Position numbers and translations under genes: made by a program. The notes beneath the pieces were generated by a model. That model ran no database searches. It saw only the letters and a program-made list of their open reading frames with translations, and was not told the DNA's origin. A DNA stretch of 64,000 nucleotides from contig NZ_CAKMMW010000001.1 in NCBI RefSeq assembly GCF_927798215.1, positions 186,001 through 250,000 of the forward strand, written 5' to 3'. Each line of letters begins with the position of its first letter. The first letter of the stretch is position 1. The stretch comes from Paenibacillus_E allorhizoplanae. GTDB lineage: Bacteria > Bacillota > Bacilli > Paenibacillales > NBRC-103111. Positions 46,317-55,107 of the stretch are shown here, piece after piece.

Positions 46317-49300
46317 CTAGGAAACCTTTCTTACTTCAACATCATCCAGATAGTACGTATCCATTTGTGCAGGTGCGTCAGTGTAAATAAACATAGCCAC
46401 ATCGGTTACCGTACCGACTTCATTAATCGTATAATTCCCTGTAACTTGCTTCCAACTGGTTGTATCCAGGCCAGGGCTTGACAACATAATAAGCTGCTTC
46501 AGTACGCCATTCAGCTTATATTGTATGCCTAATCGCAATACCTTTCCGGATGTTGAATCCGGATTCAATTTGGCCCAAGCTGAATAATGATAAGCTTCAC
46601 CTTTGGCAATATTGAGCGGAATCTGGAAGCTGCCATAATTATTCGTTTTCGTAATTTGTAAGGCTTGTGCCCCACTATGATGTTCTGTCGTCTTCAATTG
46701 TTGCTGAATGCTGTACCCGGAATAATGCGTGATACTGTCTTCAAAACCAGGATCGACGACTAAATTCGGACCTAGCGTTGGCTCAGGATCTGGATTTGGC
46801 GGGGGCGTGATTCCCTCAACCGGGTCAACGGTTCGAATATAATCGATGCTAAATGAACCGGGATCATTCAGCATATCTACCCGAATTTGTCGTATCGTTC
46901 CTTGCCATCCCGTCTGCTGATACATCGGTATGTTGTACACAAACTGATTCTCGCCATCATGCTCCACATAGAATCTGATCACTTTATTTTCACTCCAAAC
47001 ACCATCTGCTTCAGTAATAAAATAAATCTGTCCACTAGCTCCTAAGCTTGTGGTCATCCCAATTTGGAGATAAGCGGCATCCGCTGCAGCTATTCCCAAA
47101 TGATCCGCTGAAACAATGCCTGGATCGATGCCTGTTGTCGTACCGGAATAATTCCCTCCCGATACTGTCAAATTGCTAACTTGTTTCGTGGCGCTCCACC
47201 CCTCACTATCTCCGTCCACATTAAACTCCCACTGGTCAGAATAATAGGTTGTGATCGGTGGTGCTGGAGGTAGTGGCGGCCACACCACTGGTACGTGTCG
47301 ATCTGTTGGGTACAGCACGTTAATTCTGTTCGTTTGCGCAAGTGTAGGCTGACTATCGGCGTGATTGCCTCCCATGGTAAAGGTGCTTCGAAGCGCATCC
47401 AAATAGTCAAAACCATGCAGACCAGAAGGCATCAGATAATGTCCTTCACCAAACTCATTCCAATTGTCCAGCATAATGACCTTCTTACCTAAACTGGAAG
47501 CAGACAAAGAAGGAATAAACGTGTTCTTCGCCCATGTGGCAAGCGATAGAAATTCGCTAGGTGTCGTCCAATAGCCCGGCTTATTGGTCCACGCTGTGTC
47601 ATCTCGGCCCATGCTGAGCGTAGGTATAATATCAATAATGCCTAAATCCTTCTGCTTAACCATGTTTTGTTCTTGAAGAGCAGCATGCGACTCGAGTGCG
47701 CCAAATGAATACGTATAAGCCGCATCAAATCCAGTTGTTTGCAATTCGGTTAATTTCTGAACGTCCGTGCTGTTGCTAACTGTAATAACAATGACATCAT
47801 CGAATCCGGCCGCTTGCACAGCTAATCGTAAATAATTGATTTCGGCTTGGGCGTTTGCCACGTTACCGAAATCCCGCACCATGCCACTCAACTGATAAAT
47901 GGAGATGACAGGTTTATTGTCAATTTTTAGATACCGAGGATCTTTGAAATAGTACTCAATCCAATAAGGTACGATATTCGTCCGGAAGTCTTCACTGTTC
48001 TTCGAATAGGAGCTGGAGTTCTCCCATGTAATGATAAATTTCATTTTATCGCTGTACTTCGCATTCAAATATCCGTCATGCAGTGCATAACCTAGATACG
48101 GATCTTTGATCGGCAAGCCTTCGTTGCCTCGTGGTCGGAACCAGCAGTAGTTCTCGAAAGTGATGCCATGTTCCACCATCCACTTAATTTCCCAATCGGC
48201 CGCTTCCGGATTTCCTTCATCATAATAGCCAAGGTAAGGTTTGCGATCTGGGTACGGATTAACGGTATCCCAACCAAGATGGCTTCCTTCTCTCCACATC
48301 GAGCAAGATTGAGCCCCGACTTCATAGCCTTCTGATTGTGGCACTACGGGAGCAGGTACATAATCGCTCGGAAGCGGTTTGTCTTCATATAGTTTAATAT
48401 CATCCAGCCACATTAGCTTGCCGGTACCTGGTGGTGAGTAGAATCGCAATTGCCCGATGCCATTAACCTTGGAGGTACTCGGGATTTTATCCACAAGCAG
48501 TTTCCCATTCAAATAGATGTACGATTTATCCTTGTCCGTAATCTTAACCTTGATGGCGTACCAGATATTCGCTTGGTAATCATAGAAGGGAACTTGCTTT
48601 CCTCCACGGTTGATATAGTTTAACTTTCCATTCGCCGTAACAAGCTTTAACGCGCTTTTGCCATCACCTTGCAATTCGAAGGTTAAACCATCTGCTTTGG
48701 AAGGAATGAGCATCTTGAATTCAAATACCTGATCCTCTGTTTGTATGGGAATCGTTTTAGAGATGCTAACGCCGTTAGCAGAACCTGAACCGTCTAGTTT
48801 CAAGCTGTAAATATCGGGGCGTGTCGCGCTTTTGTTTTCTGCGACTTCAATTAAGCCGCCTGTATTCACAATCTGCCAATCCGTTGGCACGTTCGTCATC
48901 GTAGAAATGAACGTTTCATTAACGTTGTATCCTTTATATATTTTCACTGGCGTTACAATGACTTCTCCAGTAGAAACCGCACCCGTTTGCATCCAGAATC
49001 CGTTGATCTGGTTGGTCGCTTGGGTAAAATCGGCTTGACTGACCTTCAACGCGCCATTGACGTAAATATCTGCTTTATCCGTAGAGATATTGGCTATCAC
49101 TTTCACACCATATTCCGTATTAGGTGCATAGGTCTGTAAAACTTGTATGCCTGAAGGCGTTTCCAACACAAGATTATTATTGTAAGTCGCTATACTCACG
49201 GATGGCGTGTTGTCATTTCGCAGCTGCCATTTCATTCCATCCATGATGGTTGTTGGTTTGAACCGATATTCTAGCGTAACCGTTCCTGCCGTTTGTGTGA

Positions 49301-49589
49301 GTATCTTATGGAAAAATGTTACGGGAAGCGAAGCACTAGTATCACTAATTTTCATATAGTTGTTGTAGCTGTAAGTCACATTACCTCCATTGCGCTGAAT
49401 ATCCCACCCAGAAGGTTGATAGACGTTGTTTGGAGCCGTAAAGAGGAAAGAGAAATTCTCATCCAGCAAATAGCCAATGTCGACTGGTCCGCCTTCTGCC
49501 TCTGCTTTATTGAGGGCAATTGTCATACCGAATAAACAAACTAACAACGGAAGAATGAGTTGAACAACCCATTTCATAGGCATTCTCAC
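46317..49589 (-). CDS. Secreted GH99-like (WbsX) enzyme with carbohydrate-binding module, copy 2
   Basis: This 1090-residue secreted protein parallels the enzyme at 40181. A signal peptide (core about 8-25, cleavage near AEAEG) precedes two concanavalin-like modules (about 35-415). The GH99-like/WbsX domain (about 425-775) has ENYCWFRPRGNEGLPIKDPY and DNWNEFGEGHYLMP (about 706-720). A Pro-rich linker (WPPLPPAPPITT), a beta-sandwich module and a single CBM4_9 module end it. The linker and one fewer CBM distinguish it from copy 1. It follows the binding-protein gene by 91 bp. Substrate probably the polymer whose fragments the adjacent transporter takes up; alpha-mannan-like is possible from GH99 kinship. 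Confidence 0.88.
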   Translation of the reverse strand: MRMPMKWVVQLILPLLVCLFGMTIALNKAEAEGGPVDIGYLLDENFSFLFTAPNNVYQPSGWDIQRNGGNVTYSYNNYMKISDTSASLPVTFFHKILTQTAGTVTLEYRFKPTTIMDGMKWQLRNDNTPSVSIATYNNNLVLETPSGIQVLQTYAPNTEYGVKVIANISTDKADIYVNGALKVSQADFTQATNQINGFWMQTGAVSTGEVIVTPVKIYKGYNVNETFISTMTNVPTDWQIVNTGGLIEVAENKSATRPDIYSLKLDGSGSANGVSISKTIPIQTEDQVFEFKMLIPSKADGLTFELQGDGKSALKLVTANGKLNYINRGGKQVPFYDYQANIWYAIKVKITDKDKSYIYLNGKLLVDKIPSTSKVNGIGQLRFYSPPGTGKLMWLDDIKLYEDKPLPSDYVPAPVVPQSEGYEVGAQSCSMWREGSHLGWDTVNPYPDRKPYLGYYDEGNPEAADWEIKWMVEHGITFENYCWFRPRGNEGLPIKDPYLGYALHDGYLNAKYSDKMKFIITWENSSSYSKNSEDFRTNIVPYWIEYYFKDPRYLKIDNKPVISIYQLSGMVRDFGNVANAQAEINYLRLAVQAAGFDDVIVITVSNSTDVQKLTELQTTGFDAAYTYSFGALESHAALQEQNMVKQKDLGIIDIIPTLSMGRDDTAWTNKPGYWTTPSEFLSLATWAKNTFIPSLSASSLGKKVIMLDNWNEFGEGHYLMPSGLHGFDYLDALRSTFTMGGNHADSQPTLAQTNRINVLYPTDRHVPVVWPPLPPAPPITTYYSDQWEFNVDGDSEGWSATKQVSNLTVSGGNYSGTTTGIDPGIVSADHLGIAAADAAYLQIGMTTSLGASGQIYFITEADGVWSENKVIRFYVEHDGENQFVYNIPMYQQTGWQGTIRQIRVDMLNDPGSFSIDYIRTVDPVEGITPPPNPDPEPTLGPNLVVDPGFEDSITHYSGYSIQQQLKTTEHHSGAQALQITKTNNYGSFQIPLNIAKGEAYHYSAWAKLNPDSTSGKVLRLGIQYKLNGVLKQLIMLSSPGLDTTSWKQVTGNYTINEVGTVTDVAMFIYTDAPAQMDTYYLDDVEVRKVS

Positions 49590-49621
49590 AATTTTTACCT
49601 CCTTAGTATGTGTTCATAGAT

Positions 49622-49662
49622 ACGGCCGATGTGAGCTTCATATTGAAACCCAGACCGGCCGT
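49622..49662 (-). terminator. Hairpin between binding-protein and GH99-like genes
   Basis: ACGGCCG and CGGCCGT form a 7-bp GC-rich stem with a 27-nt loop and no T-run. It begins 18 bp after the binding-protein stop codon, the same place as the hairpin in the xyloglucan unit (15936-15986). An mRNA-stabilising or partial-stop role fits. Confidence 0.5.
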
Positions 49663-49680
49663 TGTCCTTGTCTTCCTCAC

Positions 49681-51246
49681 CTACTTTTTGTTGATGGTTT
49701 TCCATTCATCCAACTGTTTCTGCATTTCCACCATCACTTTGTCATAACCGGCATCGACATACTTTTTCTTTGCTTGCGCAAGGAAAGCATCGAAATCATT
49801 CATTGAACCTGTGATGAGTACAGGATTTACCTCTTTGGCAATTGCGCTTATTTGCGCAATTTCTGCTTTAACCGGATCTGGATTAAACGTGAAGCCAACA
49901 ATTTTGGAAGCAGTTGCGTTCTTGTTGTTATCTTGCATAACCTTCAGAGCAGCAGTAGAGTTCCAGTTGGAATCCCATTGATCCCAAAGTGGTCCAAGCC
50001 AGTTATGCCAGATCGCCCAAGTTTGCTCCGCGCCGGATTTAGCCGTAATGGAAACTTGAGGTGTTCCTGCACCAGACTTAACGGTATAGTTTTTACCCTC
50101 GACCCCATAAGCCAATGTATTGGACAAGGTCGGATTCTTCCAAATTTCATTGAGAAGCATAATGGCACGATCTGGATGTTCGGACGTTTTACTAATTACA
50201 GCCATCGCACTGGTTATAGCACCTGTTGTAATCAAGGTTTGACCGTACTTCGTTTCAAGTGTCGGGTAACCGAAAAGCGCTGTCGATTTGGAGCCATCTG
50301 CGGTATAACCGCCCGAATCCTCCAGAACCGCATATTTTCCTGATTTGGCTTCCGCTATGAAATCAGTTTTGATTGCAGCATCTTTCGCTACATAGCCTTT
50401 CTTATAGAAATCGTTCATCGTTCGATAAACGTCTACGTTGTCTTCCGCTTCTAGCGGATTAACCAGTTTACCTGATCTCTCGTCATAAAACACGTTATTT
50501 CCTAGATTGTTATAGTGATACAAACTCGTTCCGATCGCCGCCACTTTTCCTGTGACCAACAATGGTGTCATGCTCGGCTCATTCTTTTTAATAATCTCTA
50601 AGTATGGCTCAATACTTTTCAACGTTGTAACTTTAGTCGTGTCAAATTTATATTTCTCTGCAATATCCTTCTTAAATACCCAACTATGAGCATCCGAATA
50701 CGGCGTTTGGCCTGGGATGGCATAAATTTTCCCATCAAACGTTACGGCTTCCCAAGCACGTGGATCGACCTTTTTCTTGATATCAGGACCATATTTATCC
50801 AAAAGATCATTTAATGGCAGGATAGAACCCATTTTCACATTGTTCATAAATTTATTCGATCCAGACGTTGAGAAAGCGATATCATATTTCGTGCCCGTTG
50901 AGTTCATTAAGCTCATTTTCTGTTCCCAGCTCGCATTGTCAATAAAATTAAAGTGCAAGCTGGCGTTAATGCTTTCTTTCAACATCTTATTTGCAACTGC
51001 TTCGACAGCCTCTTGATCTGTTTCGCTGTTAATCGGACTCTGCATATACCAATTCAGATTTACAAATTCCTTGGCAGGTTCCGCTGCTTTTGGTGTTGCT
51101 TGAGCGGATGTTGCAGGCGCCGTTGTACTGTTAGGACTAGGAGTGGAAGTGGAGCTGCTGCAAGCGCTTAACACTACAGGTATCGTCAAAACAAGGGGTA
51201 AGGTAGTTCCTAACACTTTGAATTTTCTGGTTTTTAGCTGACTCAT
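49681..51246 (-). CDS. Sugar ABC transporter substrate-binding lipoprotein
   Basis: This 521-residue lipoprotein has the lipobox VLSAC (lipidated Cys29), a Ser/Thr/Pro/Ala-rich linker (about 30-58) and the Lipo-type solute-binding fold. Its C-terminal part matches the DUF3502 region seen in this group. It would bind oligosaccharides made by the downstream GH99-like enzymes and hand them to the two permeases encoded upstream. No ATPase gene is nearby; a shared MsmX-type ATPase is inferred. It is clearly a different subtype from the xyloglucan-locus binding protein at 15989. Confidence 0.94.
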   Translation of the reverse strand: MSQLKTRKFKVLGTTLPLVLTIPVVLSACSSSTSTPSPNSTTAPATSAQATPKAAEPAKEFVNLNWYMQSPINSETDQEAVEAVANKMLKESINASLHFNFIDNASWEQKMSLMNSTGTKYDIAFSTSGSNKFMNNVKMGSILPLNDLLDKYGPDIKKKVDPRAWEAVTFDGKIYAIPGQTPYSDAHSWVFKKDIAEKYKFDTTKVTTLKSIEPYLEIIKKNEPSMTPLLVTGKVAAIGTSLYHYNNLGNNVFYDERSGKLVNPLEAEDNVDVYRTMNDFYKKGYVAKDAAIKTDFIAEAKSGKYAVLEDSGGYTADGSKSTALFGYPTLETKYGQTLITTGAITSAMAVISKTSEHPDRAIMLLNEIWKNPTLSNTLAYGVEGKNYTVKSGAGTPQVSITAKSGAEQTWAIWHNWLGPLWDQWDSNWNSTAALKVMQDNNKNATASKIVGFTFNPDPVKAEIAQISAIAKEVNPVLITGSMNDFDAFLAQAKKKYVDAGYDKVMVEMQKQLDEWKTINKK

Positions 51247-51332
51247 TTTTAAGTCCCTCCCGTATCATCTTCCATTTACTCTTATCATGCTATATAAAAC
51301 AGTTACTGCGCAATAGCACAGTAGCTGGGATA

Positions 51333-52235
51333 CTACCCTTTCACCGAACCAACGGTCAAACCGCGGACGAAGAATCTTTGGAAAAAGGGAAATACCACAA
51401 GCATCGGACCCGCAGCAAGCACACACATCGCCATGCGAGCACTGAGCGAAGGAACTACCATACCAGGCTTCACGAGTCCATATTGGATGGCCTCCGCACT
51501 ATTTAAGAATTCCATATTCCGTAGAACTCGGATCAGCAGGTATTGAAGCTTCAGCATATCCTTGCTATCGACATACAACAGAGTCAGCCACCAATCGTTC
51601 CAATACTGTAGAACGAAGAACAGTCCGACCGTTGCCAGTGCAGGCAACGATAAAGGCAGCACGAGTTGAATGAAAATTCGCGTCTCGCCCGCTCCATCCA
51701 TTTTGGCTGATTCAAAGAGAGCGTTCGGTAGCGCTTGCAGAAAACCTTTCATAAGCAGAACAAACCATCCACTGATCAAATAAGGCACAATCAGAGCCAA
51801 AATATTGTTCTGCAGACCTAGCCATTTGGAAATTAGGATGTAAGAAGGTACGAGCCCTCCCTTAAAAAGCATCGTGAAGAAAATGAGAAAAGCGAGAATC
51901 CCTCGGTACGCATAGTCATGCCGTGAGATGGCAAACGCATAGGAAGTCGTCACCCACAGACCGACAATTGTTCCAATCAACGTGGTTACAATGGTAACTA
52001 CATACGAATTCAACAACTGCTTCGGCTCGACCAAGATTACCCGATAGGCATCCAGATTAAACTCATTAGGAATGATTGAATAGCCGTTCTGAACAATACT
52101 GTTCTCGGACTGAAATGAAGTCGCCACAATAACGAGAAAGGGGTAGAGACATGCCACGCAGACCACGATAAAAATGACATGAATCCATGTTTGTGTGACT
52201 GCACTCGTATTTCGTAAAGCCATAGGTTTGCTCAT
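51333..52235 (-). CDS. Sugar ABC transporter permease, YtcP type
   Basis: This 300-residue MalG-like permease has six hydrophobic segments and the EAA loop near ALFESAKMDGAGETRIFIQL. It starts 12 bp after the partner permease gene and 86 bp before the binding-protein gene. The C-terminal sequence RFFVRGLTVGSVKG matches the ending KYFIKGVLIGSVKG of its counterpart at 17602, a family hallmark. Confidence 0.93.
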   Translation of the reverse strand: MSKPMALRNTSAVTQTWIHVIFIVVCVACLYPFLVIVATSFQSENSIVQNGYSIIPNEFNLDAYRVILVEPKQLLNSYVVTIVTTLIGTIVGLWVTTSYAFAISRHDYAYRGILAFLIFFTMLFKGGLVPSYILISKWLGLQNNILALIVPYLISGWFVLLMKGFLQALPNALFESAKMDGAGETRIFIQLVLPLSLPALATVGLFFVLQYWNDWWLTLLYVDSKDMLKLQYLLIRVLRNMEFLNSAEAIQYGLVKPGMVVPSLSARMAMCVLAAGPMLVVFPFFQRFFVRGLTVGSVKG

Positions 52236-52247
52236 AGTTCATGCTCC

Positions 52248-53159
52248 TTAGAATAGCGCATTTTCCGCATTGACTCGGCGAACGATGAAGTTCGTCATTA
52301 GAACCAATACGAAGCCGACAATGGATTGGAAGAATCCCGCAGCAGACGACATACCGATATCCCCCATATCAATCAATGATCTGTATACGAATGTATCAAG
52401 GACGTCCGTAGTCGGATAGAGTAACGTCGAGTTTAACGTGACATTGTAGAACAATCCGAAATCACTGTAGAACATACTTCCGATATGTAGAATCGTTAAC
52501 ATAATGATCATCGGTTTGAGCATCGGTATGGAAATGGAGATCACCTGACGCAATCGGCTTGCGCCATCGATCTTGGCCGCTTCGAAATATTCAGCATCAA
52601 TTCCCATTAGCGATGCGTAGTAAATGACTGATCCGTAGCCTAACCCCTTCCATACGGCAGCAGCAACAAGGAGTACTGGCCAATACTTCGGTTCGTTGTA
52701 CCACATGATCGGATCCTTGCCCAAGGCCGTCAACACTTGGTTGAAAACACCATAATCCATATCGAGCAACGCTTTAAAAGCAAACCCTGCCACAACCCAG
52801 GAGATAAAATAGGGAACAAACATAATCGTCTGATACACTTTGACAAATTTACGGTTTAGTTCAAACAACAGCAGCGCAAAGCCAACAGAGAAAAACGTTC
52901 CGAGCACTATAAAAACCAAATTGTAGAGAATCGTATTTCTTAACACTCGAATTAGAACGTTACCATTAAACAAGAAATCAAAGTTTCGCAATCCCACCCA
53001 AGGGCTATTCCAGATCCCTAGATCGAATTGATACTGCTTAAACGGCAACAGTAATCCATACAATGGCACATAATCCAAAATAATAATGAGTATGAGCCCT
53101 GGCAAAGCCAGTAAGGATAACCCGCTATTTTTTCTAAAAATCTTAATTGCTCTTTGCAT
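52248..53159 (-). CDS. Sugar ABC transporter permease, LplB type
   Basis: This 303-residue permease has six membrane segments and an EAA loop near FEAAKIDGASRLRQVISISIP. It pairs with the YtcP-type protein encoded 12 bp downstream. It is the first gene of the GH99-like locus; GGAGGTG lies 8-9 nt before the ATG. The operon promoter should lie in 53160-53393, where TTGCAA is the best -35 candidate but no clear -10 follows, suggesting an activated promoter. The membrane-bound AraC regulator at 55108 is the likely activator. Confidence 0.93.
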   Translation of the reverse strand: MQRAIKIFRKNSGLSLLALPGLILIIILDYVPLYGLLLPFKQYQFDLGIWNSPWVGLRNFDFLFNGNVLIRVLRNTILYNLVFIVLGTFFSVGFALLLFELNRKFVKVYQTIMFVPYFISWVVAGFAFKALLDMDYGVFNQVLTALGKDPIMWYNEPKYWPVLLVAAAVWKGLGYGSVIYYASLMGIDAEYFEAAKIDGASRLRQVISISIPMLKPMIIMLTILHIGSMFYSDFGLFYNVTLNSTLLYPTTDVLDTFVYRSLIDMGDIGMSSAAGFFQSIVGFVLVLMTNFIVRRVNAENALF

Positions 53160-53461
53160 TCGTTCTCACCTCCTACTTGGTTGCCATGTCGCGATTCACA
53201 ATCAAATCGTAGTTAAAATTGGTGGGATTGTATATTGCAACCTAGGAAAAACTCTTCAAAATCATGCACAAACAGCTGAAAATACAGACTGTGATTGAAG
53301 TAAAAGTCTTGTTTTTGGAGCAGTAGATTATTTTAGTAAATTATGGTATATTTACTCCCGTTGCAAAACTTACATAACGGTTGTGAAGCACACGCCGCTT
53401 TTCCAAGTTCAGCTCATGCTGGCTCGGGAGGCGGCTTATTTATTTCCAGGGGGCATAGTTC
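53160..53461. promoter_or_regulatory. Divergent intergenic region with leader hairpin before the DUF559 gene
   Basis: This 302-bp region separates the ABC permease gene (minus) from the DUF559 gene (plus). GCCGC (53394-53398) pairs with GCGGC (53431-53435), with AGC/GCT inside, followed by TTATTTATTT. That terminator-like hairpin lies only 26 bp before the DUF559 start codon, so it may attenuate the gene or end a transcript from further left. No consensus promoter is clear. Confidence 0.5.
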
Positions 53462-54154
53462 ATGAAAATACCGTTTATCAGCTTATATGATACCTATGTC
53501 GACAAACATCTTAAGTTACGCACTGGCGAACGGCACCGTCGACTCCTTGAAGGGCTTGGGCACGCAGAGAAACTATTTCTTGAGAAAGTTTGGTTTCCTG
53601 CATTTGACCATTTTGAGTTTCTTCATCCTGAGTATGAAGTAAAGGATTTCCGCGATGGCACACGTTTCATCGACTTCGCATTCATACGGCAATCCCTCAA
53701 ACTTGCCATTGAAATTGATGGCTTTACAACACATGTACAATTAAGCCGTTCTCAATTTGCTGATCAGCTAATCCGCCAGAACCACCTCACCCTAGACGGT
53801 TGGAAAATACTACGGTTTACCTATGACGATCTCAAAGATCGCCCACGTATGTGTATACAAATGCTCCAACAATTCATGGGCCGATTCCTTGGTGTTGCTC
53901 AAGCTGCATCTATTCCGATGAATGCTCTTGAGAAAGAAATCATTCGATTAGCTCTTTCTAATGATTCACCAATCAAACCATTACACGTTAGTAAACTGCT
54001 CGAAATCAGTAATCGGAAGTCATGTCTTATGCTCAAAAGCATGTGCAAAAAGTCCCTTCTCCAGCCTGCAGGAAAAGGAACGTCTTGTGTACGTAGTTAC
54101 AAATTACATGATTATGCGTTAGGTATTTGGGAAGCTAATCATCATGTGATTTGA
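53462..54154 (+). CDS. DUF559-type nuclease-fold protein with C-terminal winged helix
   Basis: This 230-residue protein has a DUF559 (Vsr/MTES-like, PD-(D/E)XK) domain: FIDFAF with Asp71, then LAIEIDGFTTH with Glu84 and Asp86, then QNHLTLDGWKILRFTYDDL. The spacing of Asp, Glu-x-Asp and later polar residues fits an active nuclease fold. A helical N-terminus (residues 1-50) and a C-terminal winged-helix-like part (about 155-215, VSKLLEISNRKSCLMLKSM) could bind DNA. AGGGGG precedes the ATG. The gene ends 18 bp before the first unit of tandem array 2. Related proteins are common in Paenibacillus, to my knowledge without assigned function. Confidence 0.85.
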   Translation: MKIPFISLYDTYVDKHLKLRTGERHRRLLEGLGHAEKLFLEKVWFPAFDHFEFLHPEYEVKDFRDGTRFIDFAFIRQSLKLAIEIDGFTTHVQLSRSQFADQLIRQNHLTLDGWKILRFTYDDLKDRPRMCIQMLQQFMGRFLGVAQAASIPMNALEKEIIRLALSNDSPIKPLHVSKLLEISNRKSCLMLKSMCKKSLLQPAGKGTSCVRSYKLHDYALGIWEANHHVI

Positions 54155-54171
54155 AGTCACGAGTTGATTTT

Positions 54172-54943
54172 ACTTTCTCGAGTGCAGTTTTCGGCGGCTC
54201 AGAGTGAATGTGAGGATGTTGTGCTTCTGAGACTGCTGTTTTCGACCGCTTGCGTTGGCTTTTCGTTTCTTCGGCTAGTTTGTTTCGCTGAGCGTGCATT
54301 TTTCGGCGGCTTGGAGTGAACGTGAGGATGTTGTGCCTCTGAGACGGCTATTTTCGACCGCTCGCGTTGGCTTTTCGTCTCTTTGACTAATTTGTTTCGC
54401 TGAGCGTGCAGTTTTCGACGGCTCGGAGTGATTGTGAGGATGATGCGCTTCTGAGACGGCTGTTTTCGACCTCTCGCGTTGGCTTTTCGTTTCTTTGGCT
54501 AGTTTGTTTAGCTGAGCGTGCATTTTTCGGCGGCTCGGGGTGAACATGAGGATGATACGCTTCTGAGACTGCTATTTTCGACCGCTCACGTTGGCGTTTC
54601 GTCTCATTGACTTGTTTGTTTAGCTGAGCGTGCATTTTTTGGCGGCTAAGAGTGACGTGAGGATGATGTGCGTATGAGACTGCTATTCTCGACCGCTCAC
54701 GTTGGCATTTCGTCACTTTGACTAGTTTGTTGCGCTGAGCGTGCATTTTTCGGCGCCTCAGAGTGAACGTGAGGATGATGCACTTCTGAGACTGCTATTT
54801 TCGACTGCTCACGTTGGCGTTTCGTCTCTTTACTAGTTTGTTTCTCTGAGCGTACATTTTTCGGAGGCTCGGAGTGAACATGAGGATGATGCGCGTATGA
54901 GACTGCTATTTTCGAACGCTCACGTTGGCGTTTCGTCTCATAT
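54172..54943. repeat. Tandem repeat array 2: seven units of about 112 bp
   Basis: Units 2 to 7 begin with (G/T)CTGAGCGT(G/A)CA at 54287, 54399, 54511, 54623, 54734 and 54845; a partial first unit starts near 54172. Spacings are 112, 112, 112, 111 and 111 bp. Each unit has TTTTCGGCGGCTCGGAGTGA or TTTTCGACGGCTCGGAGTGA, a GTGAGGATG stretch, then TTTTCGACCGCTCGCGTTGG and GACTAGTTTGTTT. The order of cores, the period and the end sequence match array 1 (36983-37420), so both belong to one family. Open frames across it shift with each unit and are not genes. No spacers, so it is not a CRISPR. Confidence 0.92.
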
Positions 54944-55044
54944 GTAGTTGACGGGGAGCGGGTTGGTTAAGGCGCCCAGCACTTTCAACCGCTGCTTTCA
55001 CATCGTGCACAGCACATCTAGCCACGCCAGAGGAGGCAATGCAC

Positions 55045-55071
55045 GAAAAAAGACAGAGCGTTAGCCCTGCC
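55045..55071 (-). terminator. Terminator after the membrane AraC regulator gene
   Basis: On the minus strand GGCAGGGC and GCTCTGTC form an 8-bp stem (two G-U pairs) with a TAAC loop, followed by TTTTTT. It lies 37 bp past the stop codon. Confidence 0.8.
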
Positions 55072-55107
55072 TGATTCGCATTTATTTAACTTTTGCCGAA
55101 CGACACA

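Noticed and set aside
54275..54746. Overlapping 90- and 119-codon minus-strand frames inside array 2
   Set aside because: They lie wholly in the 112-bp tandem repeat, whose period shifts the frame at every unit; there is no ribosome binding site and the product is low-complexity.
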